The notes: a model not told the origin generated them from the letters alone. A stretch of 64,000 bases of DNA from Pictodentalium vernedei (GCA_031216915.1 CM062289.1:59576241-59640240); one strand, 5' to 3'. Shown: positions 33,236 to 43,586, numbered from the stretch's first letter. Numbers and translations: made by a program.

Positions 33236-34151
33236 CCGATTGGATGGATCTCAAGGGGGACTTCACAGTTAACGAGAAATTTCCCTTTAGAGCACTCTCG
33301 AAGGACGAAAAGTGGGAATATTCTTAGGCCGTCAGTATTTCGTATCGAAGACTCGAACCCTCTGGGCAGGTTTCAAATGTTCTGAAAACAACTTCGAAAG
33401 TAATTTAAATCCTGTTTTCCGTTCAGCAGAAACTATTACAAAAGAGCTAAAAAAAACTATTACAACAATGGGGAACTCTTACAAAAGTGGAGACCTCTTA
33501 GAAAAGGGCCAAAAACCAATACAAAAGTGGAACATTTTGGAAGCGATTGGATGGATCTCATGGGGTACTTCACAGTTAACGAGAAATTTCCCTTTAGAGC
33601 ACTCTCGAAGGACGAAAAGTGGGAATATTCTTAGGCCGTCAGTATTTCGTATCGAAGACTCGAACCCTCTGGGCAGGTTTCAAATGTTCTGAAAACAACT
33701 TCGAAAGTAATTTAAATCCTGTTTTCCGTTCAGCAGAAACTATTATAAAAGAGCTAAAAAAAACTATTACAACAATGGGGAACTCTTACAAAAGTGGAGA
33801 CCTCTTAGAAAAGGGCCAAAAACCAATACAAAAGTGGAACATTTTGGAAGCGATTGGATGGATCTCATGGGGGACTTCACAGTCAACGAGAAAGTTCCCT
33901 TTAGAGCACTCTCGAAGAACGGAAAGTGGGAATATTCTTAGACCGTCAGTGGTTCGTATCAAAAACTCGAACCCTCTGGGCAGGTGTTAAATGTTATGAA
34001 AACAACTTCGAAAGGAATTTAAATCCTGTTTTCCGTTCAGAAGAAACTGTTACAAAAGGGCTAAAAAAACTATTACAAAAGTGGGGAACACTTACAAAAG
34101 TGGAGACCTCTTAGAAAAGGGCCAAAAACCAATACAAAAGTGGAACATTTT
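33236..34151. repeat. 307-bp tandem repeat, three copies
   Basis: Units start at 33236, 33543 and 33850 (g.cgattggatggatctca). Copies one and two are almost identical; copy three differs at roughly one base in ten to fifteen. Because 307 is not a multiple of three, the similar open frames over successive units are by-products and not a repeat protein. Each unit ends in a small internal ladder of actattacaa-aa-type words. Confidence 0.93.
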
Positions 34152-34289
34152 ACCTAGATGAAAAATCGTGAAAACGCACGATTTTCGTATAATTCCTAAT
34201 GGGGAACGCGAATCGGGTCTAAAACAAGCTATTTACGCAGAAAACCAGAAATAGAAACTTTCCGCCAAAGTTGGCCAAGTTCGATTTCA

Positions 34290-34545
34290 GGTCAGAATTC
34301 TCAATGTCCAGCTCGAACCCTCTGGGCAGGTATCAAATTTTATGAAAAAAAACTTCGAATGTAATTCAAATCGTGTTTCCTTGTCAGAAGAAGAAACTAT
34401 TCAAAAAGGGCTGACAAACTATTACAAAATTGGGGACCTCTTACAAAAGGGCTAAAAAACTATTATCAAAGGTGAGACCTTTTACGAAATGGCCAAAAAA
34501 CTATTACAAAAGTAGTACATTTTAGAAAAGGGCAAACTAATACAA
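34290..34545. repeat. Diverged fourth copy of the 307-bp repeat
   Basis: gctcgaaccctctgggcagg (34312) and aaagggctgac, gacctcttacaaaagggc follow the order of the upstream units with many differences and internal expansion of the attacaaaa words. Confidence 0.7.
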
Positions 34546-34631
34546 ATGTGGGCGCAGCAAACGATTTCGACAATATTCGATCAATAACGATTTACCATGA
34601 CCGATAAAAAGCTGAATAGATCCAAAATTAA

Positions 34632-34793
34632 ATAGAGAGTAATCGCTTGACTGGACTGGTTACGTGAAATAATTCATGAGAGGTGAGGGACGTTGTAGAG
34701 ACACGAGTGCGCGAATGCGCAGAATGGTTTACAATATAGTCCCTCGCTTCGAATGAATATTTCACGTAGCCAGTCCAGTCAAACGATTACTCT
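34632..34793. repeat. Foldback element, family F, copy 2
   Basis: agagtaatcgcttgactgg to its complement; same arms as the copy at 30088-30247, with the loop changed (gagtgcgcgaatgcgcag). Confidence 0.88.
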
Positions 34794-34830
34794 GTTTATT
34801 ACTTTTCATTATTAACGATAATTATATTAT

Positions 34831-35072
34831 TTAAGCCTTTACCTAACGTAACGGTCAGAGCTATTCTCAAAAATCGCCAATTAATTTTCATTATTTTTTC
34901 ATTTTTTGTCTCAAAAGCATAGGTCATGACCCCTCATTGGAACGAGCTCTTTGAGCTCGTTCCAATGAGGGGTCATAACCTATGTTTTCGAGACAAAAAA
35001 TGAAAATAATAGTTATTCAATAATTGTTTTTTTGCAAGTGTCGTCTGCTTTTCATGTTAGGTAAAGGGTAAA
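34831..35072 (+). mobile_element. piggyBac-type palindromic MITE, family A, copy 10
   Basis: TTAAGCCTTTACCTAACGTAA to atgttaggtaaagggtaaa; both termini carry one change. The palindrome is centred on gagctctttgagctc. Internal to the right inverted-repeat arm. Confidence 0.87.
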
Positions 35073-35249
35073 AAAAACAAAAAAAACAATGAAGTCCCCA
35101 TTACACCTACGGCAAAGCGTCTTCGTTTGCGCGCACGGATAAATGACCCTATTGTTGATTGCATAATTCACTTGTGAAGTTATCGTTTATAATTAAACCC
35201 GGAAATCTCAGTAAATCACACGTTGGAAAGTAATAAAAACAAAATCTCT

Positions 35250-36400
35250 CCTCAAACAAAAATGTTTATTTTATATCAAGGGAAGTGCAACTGCGTGCCT
35301 TAATGTGATAAACTTGCGTTGACTACTTTACAGATTTTAATAACCATACTGCTGCATTATGGGAAATGATATCAGTTACTGTTGAAATAAAAACAAAGTG
35401 AGCCGGTGCTCACAAGGAGCACCTCCATAGCCATCTAAAAGTGATTCAATATGCATACGTCTTTGAAGAGAGCTGTTAATTAACGTTATTGCTGTAAAGG
35501 CCGGAAAATTTCAAGTTATTTTGCACATGAAATCACTCTAAATCACTCAAAACGCGTTTATTATATTAATGCATGCAATCGTAACCACTATTGTAATAAA
35601 GTCATGTCTATTACATTAATGCATGCAAATCGCAACCCATATTGTAATAAAGTTGAGTTTTTTACATTTAGACATGCAATCGCCACTCGTATTGTAATAA
35701 AATTAAGATAATTACATTAAGGCATGCAATTGCATTTTTTGGCACAAAACCACTCTAAATCCCTCAAAATGCATTTTGGAGCAAACAAAAATTTGCCTAA
35801 TTGACTCGGGGGGGGGGGGGGGGGATTACAGCTGGACACTGCATTTTAGTATTTGTCGCAACTCCTATTGTAATAAAGTTAAGTTTATTATATTAAGGCA
35901 TGCAATCTCAACCCCTATTATTATAAAATTACGTTTATCACATTAAGACATGTAATTACAACCCCTATTCGTATTGTAATAATTATTACATTAAGTAATG
36001 TTATAGAGAATAAAGGTAACGATTCCTTGTGTATTTAATCAACAGCGCTTTACCATGGCCATTGAGAAGCTGAACAGAGACAAAATTAAAAATAACATTC
36101 CTTCACAAACAATGATGTTTATTTTATTCCATGGGAAGTGCAACTGCGTGCCTTAATGTAATAAAGTTGCGTTAACTACTTCAAAGATTTCAATAATCAT
36201 ACTGTTACATTAGGGGATATAATACAAGTTATTGCTGAAATATAAACAAAGTGAACGGGTGCTCTCGAGGACCCTCACCCCCTCCCACCCCAGGGAATAA
36301 AAGATATTCAAAACGCATACTTCTTTGAAGGGAGCAATAATCAACGCTATGGCTGTTTCGATTAGAACATTTCAACTCATTTTTCACAAAAAATCACTCT
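35250..36400. repeat. Direct repeat pair of about 295 bp
   Basis: 35250-35545 and 36105-36400 share catgggaagtgcaactgcgtgcc-type text, tgataaacttgcgtt, and gaaataaaaacaaagtga in the same order and orientation, with about 80% identity. The 49-bp satellite follows each copy, so the whole (unique segment plus satellite) looks like a duplicated unit of about 855 bp. Confidence 0.8.
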
Positions 36401-36620
36401 AAATCCCCCCCCCCACACAAAAAGGCGGTTATTTCATAAAGGTTTTTAATTGCAACCACCTATTGTAATAAAGTTCTAATTATTACATTAACGCATGCAA
36501 TAGCAACCCCTATTGTAATAAAATAAGTTTATTACATTAAGGTATGCAATCGCAATCCCTATTGTAATAAAGTTAAGTTTATTACATTAAGGCATGCAAT
36601 TACAATTCCTGTTGTAATAT
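35560..36620. repeat. 49-bp satellite, two blocks
   Basis: Units of about 49 bp read attgtaataaagttaag, tttattacattaaggc, atgcaatcgcaacccct. Blocks lie at 35560-35995 and 36430-36620, separated by the second copy of the direct repeat. Within each unit attgtaataaa and tttattacatt are inverted, so every unit can fold into a small hairpin. A G-run interrupts the first block at 35810-35823. Confidence 0.85.
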
Positions 36621-36622
36621 TA

Positions 36623-36737
36623 GTTGTCCTTGTGTTTTCCAGGGTGTATGGGAATTTACACCGGTTTGGGAAGCCAAAGGATTATGAGTTCCCAGACCGG
36701 TGTAAATTCCCCTACACCCTGGAAAACACAAGGATAA
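36623..36737. repeat. Foldback element, unclassified
   Basis: Arms of about 48 bp: ttgtccttgtgttttccag / ctggaaaacacaaggataa, continuing through ggtgta and gaatttacaccggt; the loop is ccaaaggatta. Nearly perfect. Inserted at the end of the 49-bp satellite. Confidence 0.9.
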
Positions 36738-37120
36738 CGGATTTATTTCCAAGAATTTTGGTGAATTTAATACTTTAATCTAAACTGGGGGAAAAAATAT
36801 TACCTGTATTTTTATTTTTGTTCTAACATTACTGAGTAGAAGGTATGAATTAATAATTAAAAATGGGTACTTTTTTTTAGCCACATAGCCTGCTCTTGCG
36901 TATTCTTGTTTTTTCACCGTGGTTAAAAGGTCTTCCGGTTGCACATGAATACTTGATTGACAGCTAGACACATCGTCAAAGTTGATTGATTTTACCTTGC
37001 TTTTGCAGTGAAATTATTATTAATAAATCTATAATTTTATTTTAAATATTTAATTGTAGATATTTTAAACTTAATAAGCCATTGCACGTAGTAGACAGTA
37101 CCGCAAAACGTCGTATGTTT
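36738..37120. other. Non-coding DNA
   Basis: AT-rich; no feature recognised. Confidence 0.4.
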
Positions 37121-37864
37121 GAATGAAACATCGTGAAGTGTGAATGTATCGAAGTTAGCAATTGCGTCATGTCAACAGTCAAGCTGGATGAGCTTCCTAA
37201 TATGGGTGTAAAAATTTTTAACCGCCGTAGAATCTTTACACCGGTAGTGGGGTAAAAGCTACAATTTAACATACAGGCTTTTCACATGAAGAAACATGTG
37301 TGCATGGTATAAAGTCCTGTTTACTGTAACAATAACATGATTTTGAAGGACTTTACAGTGTATTAACGGCTCAACATAAATGGTTAACAGCCCAAGAGTT
37401 TTTTAGCGGCCCGCGACGAAGTCGAGGGCCGCTAATAAGCTCAAGGGCTGTTAACCATTTCTGTTGAGCCGTTGATGCACTGTAATGCCCGACAAAGTCA
37501 TGTTATTTCTATTATTGCCACTTTCGTACATCGGGTACATTACAATTAAATTATATGGAAAATAAGATAAATAAATGAAGTTTGACGTTTTAGAATTAAA
37601 AAAAAACAGCGACACTGTCGTCTGATTTGTTGACAAACAAACCGGGTAACATGACTATCGTCTGATCAGAATGAAACATCGTGAAGTGTGAATAATGTCG
37701 AAGTTGGCAAATTGCTTCATGTCAAAGGTCAAGTTGGATGAACTTCCTACAAAAGGGGCAATTTTGTTTAACCGCAGTCGAAGCTTTACACCGGTAGTGG
37801 GGTTAAAAGCTAAAATTTAACATACAGGCTTTTAACAGATAGTAACAAAGATGAGCATGGTATA
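37121..37864. repeat. Direct repeat pair around a long foldback
   Basis: 37121-37322 and 37668-37864 share gaatgaaacatcgtgaagtg, agtgtgaat.atgtcgaagtt, and tttacaccggtagtgggg, ending aatttaacatacaggctttt and atggtata; about 80% identical, same orientation. Between them lies the foldback at 37331-37507. Confidence 0.87.
37331..37507. repeat. Foldback element with arms of about 80 bp
   Basis: Outer aataacatga / tcatgttatt, then ggactttacagtg / cactgtaatgcc, aacggctcaacataaatgg / ccatttctgttgagccgtt, and ttaacagccc; the inner end is agcggcccgcgacgaagtcgagggccgct. Over 85% matched. Confidence 0.9.
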
Positions 37865-38962
37865 ATATAAAATAAACATTCTATTTGAAAGACACTATTT
37901 CTAACCTGAACCAAATCATTATTTTTTCGCCTCATATTTCCCTTCAATAACTAAATCTCAGCATTTGCTGGCACTCTCTGGGGAACCCCAATAAAGCTAC
38001 TTTCAGACTCGTCCATCCATGGTAAACTATTTGTATGGATGTTGGGGACGTCTCTCACGCTTCGTAAAACAGGCGATATATGAGGTGAACATAGACAGAA
38101 CGCCGTAGGCTCTAACGAAATACGACTACGCCATTCCAACTCGTTATGTAAAACACCGACCGATTCAAACACACATCGCGTTCTGTGTTTATTACACACC
38201 CCATGCATTAAAATTCATTTAACTAAACAAATTTTAATTCCGATGTTTAAACCCAAAGGTGAAGAGTCTGTTTGTTTTGTTTGAAGCTGTACTGATCAAA
38301 TGGGTCGATAAAAAATCAAAACAACCTTTTGGGAACCAGTTAAAATTACATTCGCTATCTTTTTTACTGGGCATGTTTGTTGAAATGCGTATCGCTGTTT
38401 TTCTTCGGCTGGTGTCCATACATGCCTAACCATTTGGTGGCTATTACTGTTAGTAAAAATATAAGTACAAATTTGGGCAGATTTGCAAAACAGCTGGGAG
38501 AAACTATTTTAAAAGAAGTTTGAATTATGTCAAGATGTCCGAAGTTTTATCGAAATAAAGTTGACCAATTTACATATAACGGGATCTGTAAACGAGACGG
38601 TCATGGAAGTGGGTTAATTTTGTGATTGGAAATGAATATTTTTTAAAAATATTATCTAATTTTTGGTTAACTAATTTTTTTGTGCACCGACTTTATTTTT
38701 GTTTGGATGTTTTCATTTTCACACTACGCGACACACGATCGAGAATTGTATAACGAAATTTGGAAACTTTTCGAAGCGTAACTAATGACTCGACGGGAAA
38801 GGAACTTGAATAAACGGTGCTGGGAAAAAAGTTCCGGCTTGTACATCACCAGTTGTTTACAGAAACATTTATGCGATAGCGGAGATTCCATTAAATACAA
38901 GGGTTTAAAGTTTAATTGATGTGTAATAAAAAGAATAATTGGAAGTCAGACAACCTGTACCA
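37865..38962. other. Non-coding or unrecognised DNA
   Basis: Two minus-strand open stretches (37951-38208, 85 codons; 38234-38419, 61 codons) have ordinary amino-acid composition but no domain I recognise and no clear splice context. No other feature. Confidence 0.35.
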
Positions 38963-39332
38963 GAATAAAAAAAAAGAAACATAAACCGACAATAAATCCC
39001 TTGTCAAGGTCATAAAACAGCAGCGTCGTAACCTTGGGGCTGGGGCAACCCCCCTCAATCTTCACAACCCCTAAAAATCTTGATTCTAACATCTCATGAG
39101 ACGCCAAATAAGAAAATTATAGATGACATACCATGCTTGGGTAAAATGGATGTTCAGCCGCTAAATATCTCATAAAAGCACCATTTGGGGCTGATTTTTT
39201 TCAAACAATTCTAGGGTTGAGTGAATATGAACCCAATGGATTTCGTATTCACTCAACCCAGTTGCCTTGGATTAATTTTTAACACAACTGATTTTAGAGT
39301 GCATGTTATTGGTTTTTTACGACACTCTCAAT
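38963..39332 (-). repeat. Penelope-like element 3' terminal repeat (pLTR)
   Basis: Runs from gaataaaaaaaaagaaac to ttacgacactctcaa and matches 43219-43586 almost base for base. It contains a hairpin gggttgagtgaatatgaa / ttcgtattcactcaaccc (39213-39258). Confidence 0.9.
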
Positions 39333-39575
39333 AGCCAGTGGCATATCGTGCCGAACAACGGCGAACAACTGTTGTGTGTGTGTGTTTAAGGTTAAAAAAT
39401 CGCACTGGCACAGACATTTCCTACTGAAAAGTTTTTTTCTTTTAATATGCCGCGAAAAATTGTTTTCATTTACTGAACCCTGATGGGTTTCAAACATGCC
39501 AAAAAAGTACATAAAATTGATTTAAACTAAGTGATGACCTTAGGAACTGGTTAAACTGACTGGCAATAATTGATG

Positions 39576-41938
39576 TTATTCATTGATGGGCTCTAATTTA
39601 GTCCTTACAAGGATGTTACGCAAGCTTTTGTTTTTCTTATATGCGATGACAGGTCGAAGATTCAAAGGTTCATTTAATTTAGCATTGGTAAAATTGAATT
39701 CATCTTTTAACATTTTTGCTATTTCGATATTCATTCTGTTATATGTTAAAGTGAAAGGAATGATGGACCTCCTTTCGCATTCGCCCTCTGATATGTTCAT
39801 ACCAAATGGTCAGAGGGTTTGAAGCGTATTGATCCAAAAGGCTTCACGTTTTTTTCTAAATTCATCCGTTTCTTCTAATGTGTCTTTAATTGGTGGTTGT
39901 TCAATAGGATGGATTTCGAAATCGTCCAAAGAATGGCCAGGAAGGTTAAAATGTTGTGCTACTGGGGCATCAGCATTATGTTTTATATCCTGTTTGTGTC
40001 TAGTAGCACGTTCTCGGAAAGGATTTTGACTTTGACCAACATGCTGTTTCCAACAGCGCTAACATGTGATAAGGTAAATAATGTTTCGTGAATCACAATG
40101 GAGGGGGTTACGGATCTGATAATGATTTTTCGTTTGTTCGAAGAAAAATTCCTCTTTCTGATCAGGCATAAAAGTATGCAATCTACATCGAGGCTTTTTG
40201 CAATTAAATACCGCGCCACTACCATTCTGCAACGGTCTGTTGTGTTCAGTCTTCAGTGGTTCGAAATCAGTAGTTTCAGCTGGACTTTCGAGCTTTTTCA
40301 GAGTTTGAGATTTCAAGGTACGCAAAAAAGCGCAGTGAGTATCCTCTCGATCTGAGAGCACCAAATAGAGCAGAACAAGCCTCATTGAAATTTACCCTAG
40401 AACTTGAATTGCGGTGGAAACGAATGAGCTGTGATTTGATGATACCTTTAAATGTATGTTGGGGATGAAATGATTTTGTGTGCAACAATTGATGTGAATC
40501 AGTTGGTTTAAAATATACTTTATAATCTAAATGACCGGACGCCTGACTTTATACACGGTCACATCGAGAATGTTAACAGAACTTTCACTGATAGTAGCTT
40601 TTAATTTAATGTTTGGATAATGATTGTTCAAAATTTCTAAAACTTCATCAAAATCTTCTTTTGAATGTTCCCAAATAATAAAAATGTCATCTAAAAACCA
40701 GAGATGTACGAGAGGATGCTTTGCACATTTGCTTAAGGCATTTTCCTCCCATTCCGCTACATAAATGCTTGCAAAATTAGGACTGAATCTTTTGCCCATA
40801 GGACAACCCATTATTTGTAGAAAATATTCTCCATTGAATTGAAAGTCATTACCTTTTAAGCTCAGCTCTAAAAGATCCAAATTTGTTCATCCGGGCGTTT
40901 TGCATCCGGATGCTTTTCAAATGCATTTTTAACAGATTTAACACCTTTATCAATATCAATGTTCGTATACATACTGTCGATATCCAAAGTAGCCAGAATT
41001 GCATTTTTCGATATTTTCAATTTCGAAATTTTTGACAGGAAATCCCGTGTATTTTTTAGATAGCTCGGATGCCTATTTGCTATGGTTTTCAGATGATAAT
41101 CAATTAATTCCGAGATCGCATGAGATTCCGAATTACAATCTGATACAATTGGCCTCCCGGGTGGTGTTAAGTCATCCGTCCATGAAGAACGGTCCTTGTG
41201 GATCTTTGGTAGGATATAAAATTGTCTTGTTTGAGCACTGAGCTTAGCTGTTAAATATTTCAATTGTTTTTTGGTAATGTGACCTTCATCGAGGAGAGCT
41301 TTTAAGATCTTATTGAACTTTTCGATATTACTAGCTCAAATAAGTGAATCTATTTTCTTATAATGTTTATTATTGCTGAGTTGTCTCATGGCTTCCTTTA
41401 TATAATTATCCCGAGATAGAACAACTACCGACCCACCTTTGTCGGCTGGTTTAATTACTAATTTCTTATTTTTTCGAAGTTTCGTGAGGGCTCTCCGTTC
41501 ACCAGCAGTTAAATTGTCTTTATCGGAGAGTATGTTCATGCTGAACACCTTTTGGATGATTCGTTTGCTAGCCTCAATAATTTCGGGATCTACTTCACTA
41601 TCTGGAGGTGACCAACCAGATGATTCTGTAAAAGGAAGTTTCCGACCGCTGGAGTTTCTAAAGCGGTCTGCTAATTTCATTTGCCGAAGAAAATTACAGT
41701 TATATGACGGTAAATTTGTTTGGTTACCAGTTTTAGGCTTAGATGCTGGTATAAAAGTTAAACCGCGATCTAAAAGCGACTTCTCTTGGGTTGTTGGGTC
41801 ATTGGTGCTAGACAGGTTAACCACATTAGTTCCTAATCCCACATCTGTTAGGCGGCTGTTACCTTTGCCTTTACTTAGTTTAAATTTAGGTGGTTCAACC
41901 AGTGATCGTACATAATATTGGCGGTTCTCGTGGTCCAA
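39576..41938 (-). pseudogene. Penelope-type reverse transcriptase and GIY-YIG endonuclease, interrupted
   Basis: N-terminal part (41938-41336): GLTFIPASKP and LVIKPADKGGSVVVLSRD, the hallmark N-terminal block of Penelope reverse transcriptases. Core (41263-40527): RQFYILPKIHK, PGRPIVSDCNSESHAISEL, LATLDIDSMYTNI (first catalytic Asp region), MGCPMGKRFSPNFASIY and FLDDIFIIW (catalytic DD pair), followed by TDSHQLLHTKSFHP in the thumb region (about 40470). C-terminal part (about 40110-39576): NIIYLITC and VGQSQNPFRERATRHK, then NLPGHSLDDFEIHPIEQ and REAFWINTLQTL, a GIY-YIG nuclease of the canonical C-terminal placement. A few interruptions make this copy non-functional as it stands. Its frame starts inside the end of ORF1 (64-base overlap). 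Confidence 0.88.
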
Positions 41939-43236
41939 TGGATTAAATCCTGAGCAACATCAAACTTCGCGTCATCAATTTTTGGTATAACGGTAACGTC
42001 CTTCACTTTCCGAATGGTTTCGTTGATGATGCTCAGGGTTCTCCTCTCAGCCTGAGGGAGTTTTTGCGAAAAATTTAGTTCAGCGAAATAAATTTTTGCT
42101 GATCTAAACTTGACCCTGATATCGCTAAGCATATTCCGCAACTGCTTAACTACGAGATCAGAATTATCATTCCGAGAATTCACGCCAATATTTAATAATA
42201 TTTTGGGGGGACTGGACTGACCCCTGTGCGCTTTAAACACAGAGCGAAAATGATTGAATTTGGCGCCGGGGTAACACTCCACCAGGATGTACGGATGGGG
42301 ATTTCGATCAATGCGTCCTAAATTTGAACTTCCAATCATAAGGATGTTTTTACAAACATCGGGGTGGCGCCAATTCCTTTTGTCAAAATTAACTCCGCTC
42401 TTATGCCAAAACTGGGAGAATTTAGAATCAAATGAGCGGCCCGAGTTGCGGCTCGGTGATTTGAATTTCTCTGAGCACGATATAACTGGTTGAACCACAC
42501 TAGAGGCAGGGGAAGGGAGAGAAGAAACAGAAGCAGGAGAGGAAACACAAGGAGGAGGAGGAGTTCTGGTGAGAGCACTAGGCGAACCAGAGAAGAAAGG
42601 TTGAGGAGGAGTAGGAGGTAGAGGAGCAAGACGAGGCGAGACAGCGTTACTCAATTTGCGAGCATCTTCAGTCACAATTTGGACCGGAGATGTTTTCAGG
42701 CGCTCACTCTGAGAGAAAGAAGAAGTAGAAGGAAAAGAAGAGGGAGAAGTGCTTTGCCTTGATCTTTTCTTATTATGCTTTTCGCGTTGGGGTAGAGGGA
42801 CAACACGGGCCGGAGTTTGCTTGCTCCCACCCGTATTGATCATTACTCCAGACGCTGGGCGAAGTTCCGAAATGTAAGACTCATAGGCCGAAATCGTCTT
42901 ATCTGTCAACTTATTTTTAAAGTTCTTTTTAGCCCAGATCAAGGCACGCGCCGAAGCTCTGTTGAAGTCTATTTTTTCCAGTCCAGGAGGTGGTCGCATA
43001 GCCAAAGTTATCTTAGACTTCAACTGGTTTAAATTTATCTTATAATGCTCAACTAAAGCATTTAACGTTTGGTTGGCCCATCCCACACTAATCTGTCGAA
43101 AAACAGAAAAAATGTGTGAGGTGGGAAGAGCTGGCTTTAGAAAGCCACCTAACTCATCTACTTTTTTCTCCAGCTGTTTCGGGAAATCCCGATTTGCCAA
43201 ATGGTGCTCTATAATAAAGAATAAAAAAAGAAACAT
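41875..43236 (-). CDS. ORF1 of the Penelope-like element, SGNH-hydrolase-like C-terminus
   Basis: 453 codons, uninterrupted. Residues 1-130 are charged and partly helical; about 150-270 are rich in Pro and Ser, as in a linker; about 295-453 resemble an SGNH/GDSL hydrolase: ILMIGSSNLGRI (block I, with Ser in the GSSN position, about 298-309), ILLNIGVNSRNDN (block III-like, about 341-353) and DLIHWTTRTANIMYD (block V-like Asp-x-x-His, about 429-443). SGNH/esterase domains are known in ORF1 of some CR1-type LINEs; in a Penelope-like element I do not recall one, but cannot check. The first codons lie inside the 5' terminal repeat, and the 3' end overlaps the reverse-transcriptase frame by 64 bases in the -1 frame. 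Role unknown; lipid or RNP-membrane association has been proposed for LINE esterases. Fold assignment is by motif only. Confidence 0.65.
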   Translation of the reverse strand: MFLFLFFIIEHHLANRDFPKQLEKKVDELGGFLKPALPTSHIFSVFRQISVGWANQTLNALVEHYKINLNQLKSKITLAMRPPPGLEKIDFNRASARALIWAKKNFKNKLTDKTISAYESYISELRPASGVMINTGGSKQTPARVVPLPQREKHNKKRSRQSTSPSSFPSTSSFSQSERLKTSPVQIVTEDARKLSNAVSPRLAPLPPTPPQPFFSGSPSALTRTPPPPCVSSPASVSSLPSPASSVVQPVISCSEKFKSPSRNSGRSFDSKFSQFWHKSGVNFDKRNWRHPDVCKNILMIGSSNLGRIDRNPHPYILVECYPGAKFNHFRSVFKAHRGQSSPPKILLNIGVNSRNDNSDLVVKQLRNMLSDIRVKFRSAKIYFAELNFSQKLPQAERRTLSIINETIRKVKDVTVIPKIDDAKFDVAQDLIHWTTRTANIMYDHWLNHLNLN

Positions 43237-43586
43237 AAATCGACAATAAACCCCTTGTCAAGGGCATAAAACAGCAGCGTCGTAACCTTGGGGTTGGGGA
43301 AACCCCCCCCTCAATCTTCACAACCCCTAAAAATCTTGATTCTAACATCTCATGAGACGTCAAATAAGAAAATTATAGATGACATGCCATGCTTGGGTAA
43401 AATGGATGTTCAGCCTCTAAATATCTCATAAAAGCACCATTTGGGGCTGATTTTTTCAAACAATTCTAGGGTTGAGTGAATATGAACCCAATTGATTTCG
43501 TATTCACTCAACCCAGTTGCCTTGGATTAATTTTTAACCCAACTGATGTTAGAGTGCGTGTTATTGGTTTTTTACGACACTCTCAA
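43219..43586 (-). repeat. Penelope-like element 5' terminal repeat (pLTR)
   Basis: Direct copy of 38963-39332, with the same hairpin at about 43468-43513. Followed on the plus strand by a GT/GGGTGT microsatellite (43587-43642). Confidence 0.9.

Larger units (their letters stand above)
34627..35240 (+). repeat. Right arm of the 600-bp inverted repeat pair
   Basis: Inverted counterpart of 29650-30252: foldback F, a spacer with ttattaacgataattatatta, a family A MITE, then caatgaagtccccattacac to tcacacgttggaaagtaat. Similarity stops on both sides at comparable points. Confidence 0.85.
38963..43586 (-). mobile_element. Penelope-like retroelement, nearly complete, with terminal direct repeats
   Basis: Minus-strand element of about 4.6 kb. 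It has direct terminal repeats (pLTRs) at 43219-43586 (5') and 38963-39332 (3'), then, from 5' to 3', an SGNH-like ORF1, a Penelope-type reverse transcriptase and a GIY-YIG endonuclease. Penelope-like elements are retroelements related to telomerase reverse transcriptase, distinct from LTR elements and LINEs. The copy is broken in the reverse transcriptase/endonuclease region by a small number of interruptions, while ORF1 is open throughout. Both pLTR copies are followed on their outer/inner edge by GT-rich sequence (43587-43640; 39370-39382). High pLTR identity (over 95% by eye) suggests recent insertion. Confidence 0.88.

Noticed and set aside
33312-33990. Overlapping open frames with nearly identical 120-residue products
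   Set aside because: They come from successive copies of the 307-bp tandem repeat. The unit length is not a multiple of three and there is no domain.
35560-36620. CRISPR-like array of short regular repeats
   Set aside because: Repeats are contiguous with no unique spacers, and the DNA is eukaryotic; it is a satellite.
39100-39125. Hammerhead-ribozyme-like string (ctcatgagacgccaaataagaaa) in the Penelope-like terminal repeats
   Set aside because: Penelope-like elements do carry hammerhead motifs in their terminal repeats, but here the core has a mismatch (CTCATGA instead of CTGATGA), stem II does not pair well, and it lies on the strand opposite to the ORFs. The same string recurs in the other terminal repeat simply because the repeats are identical.
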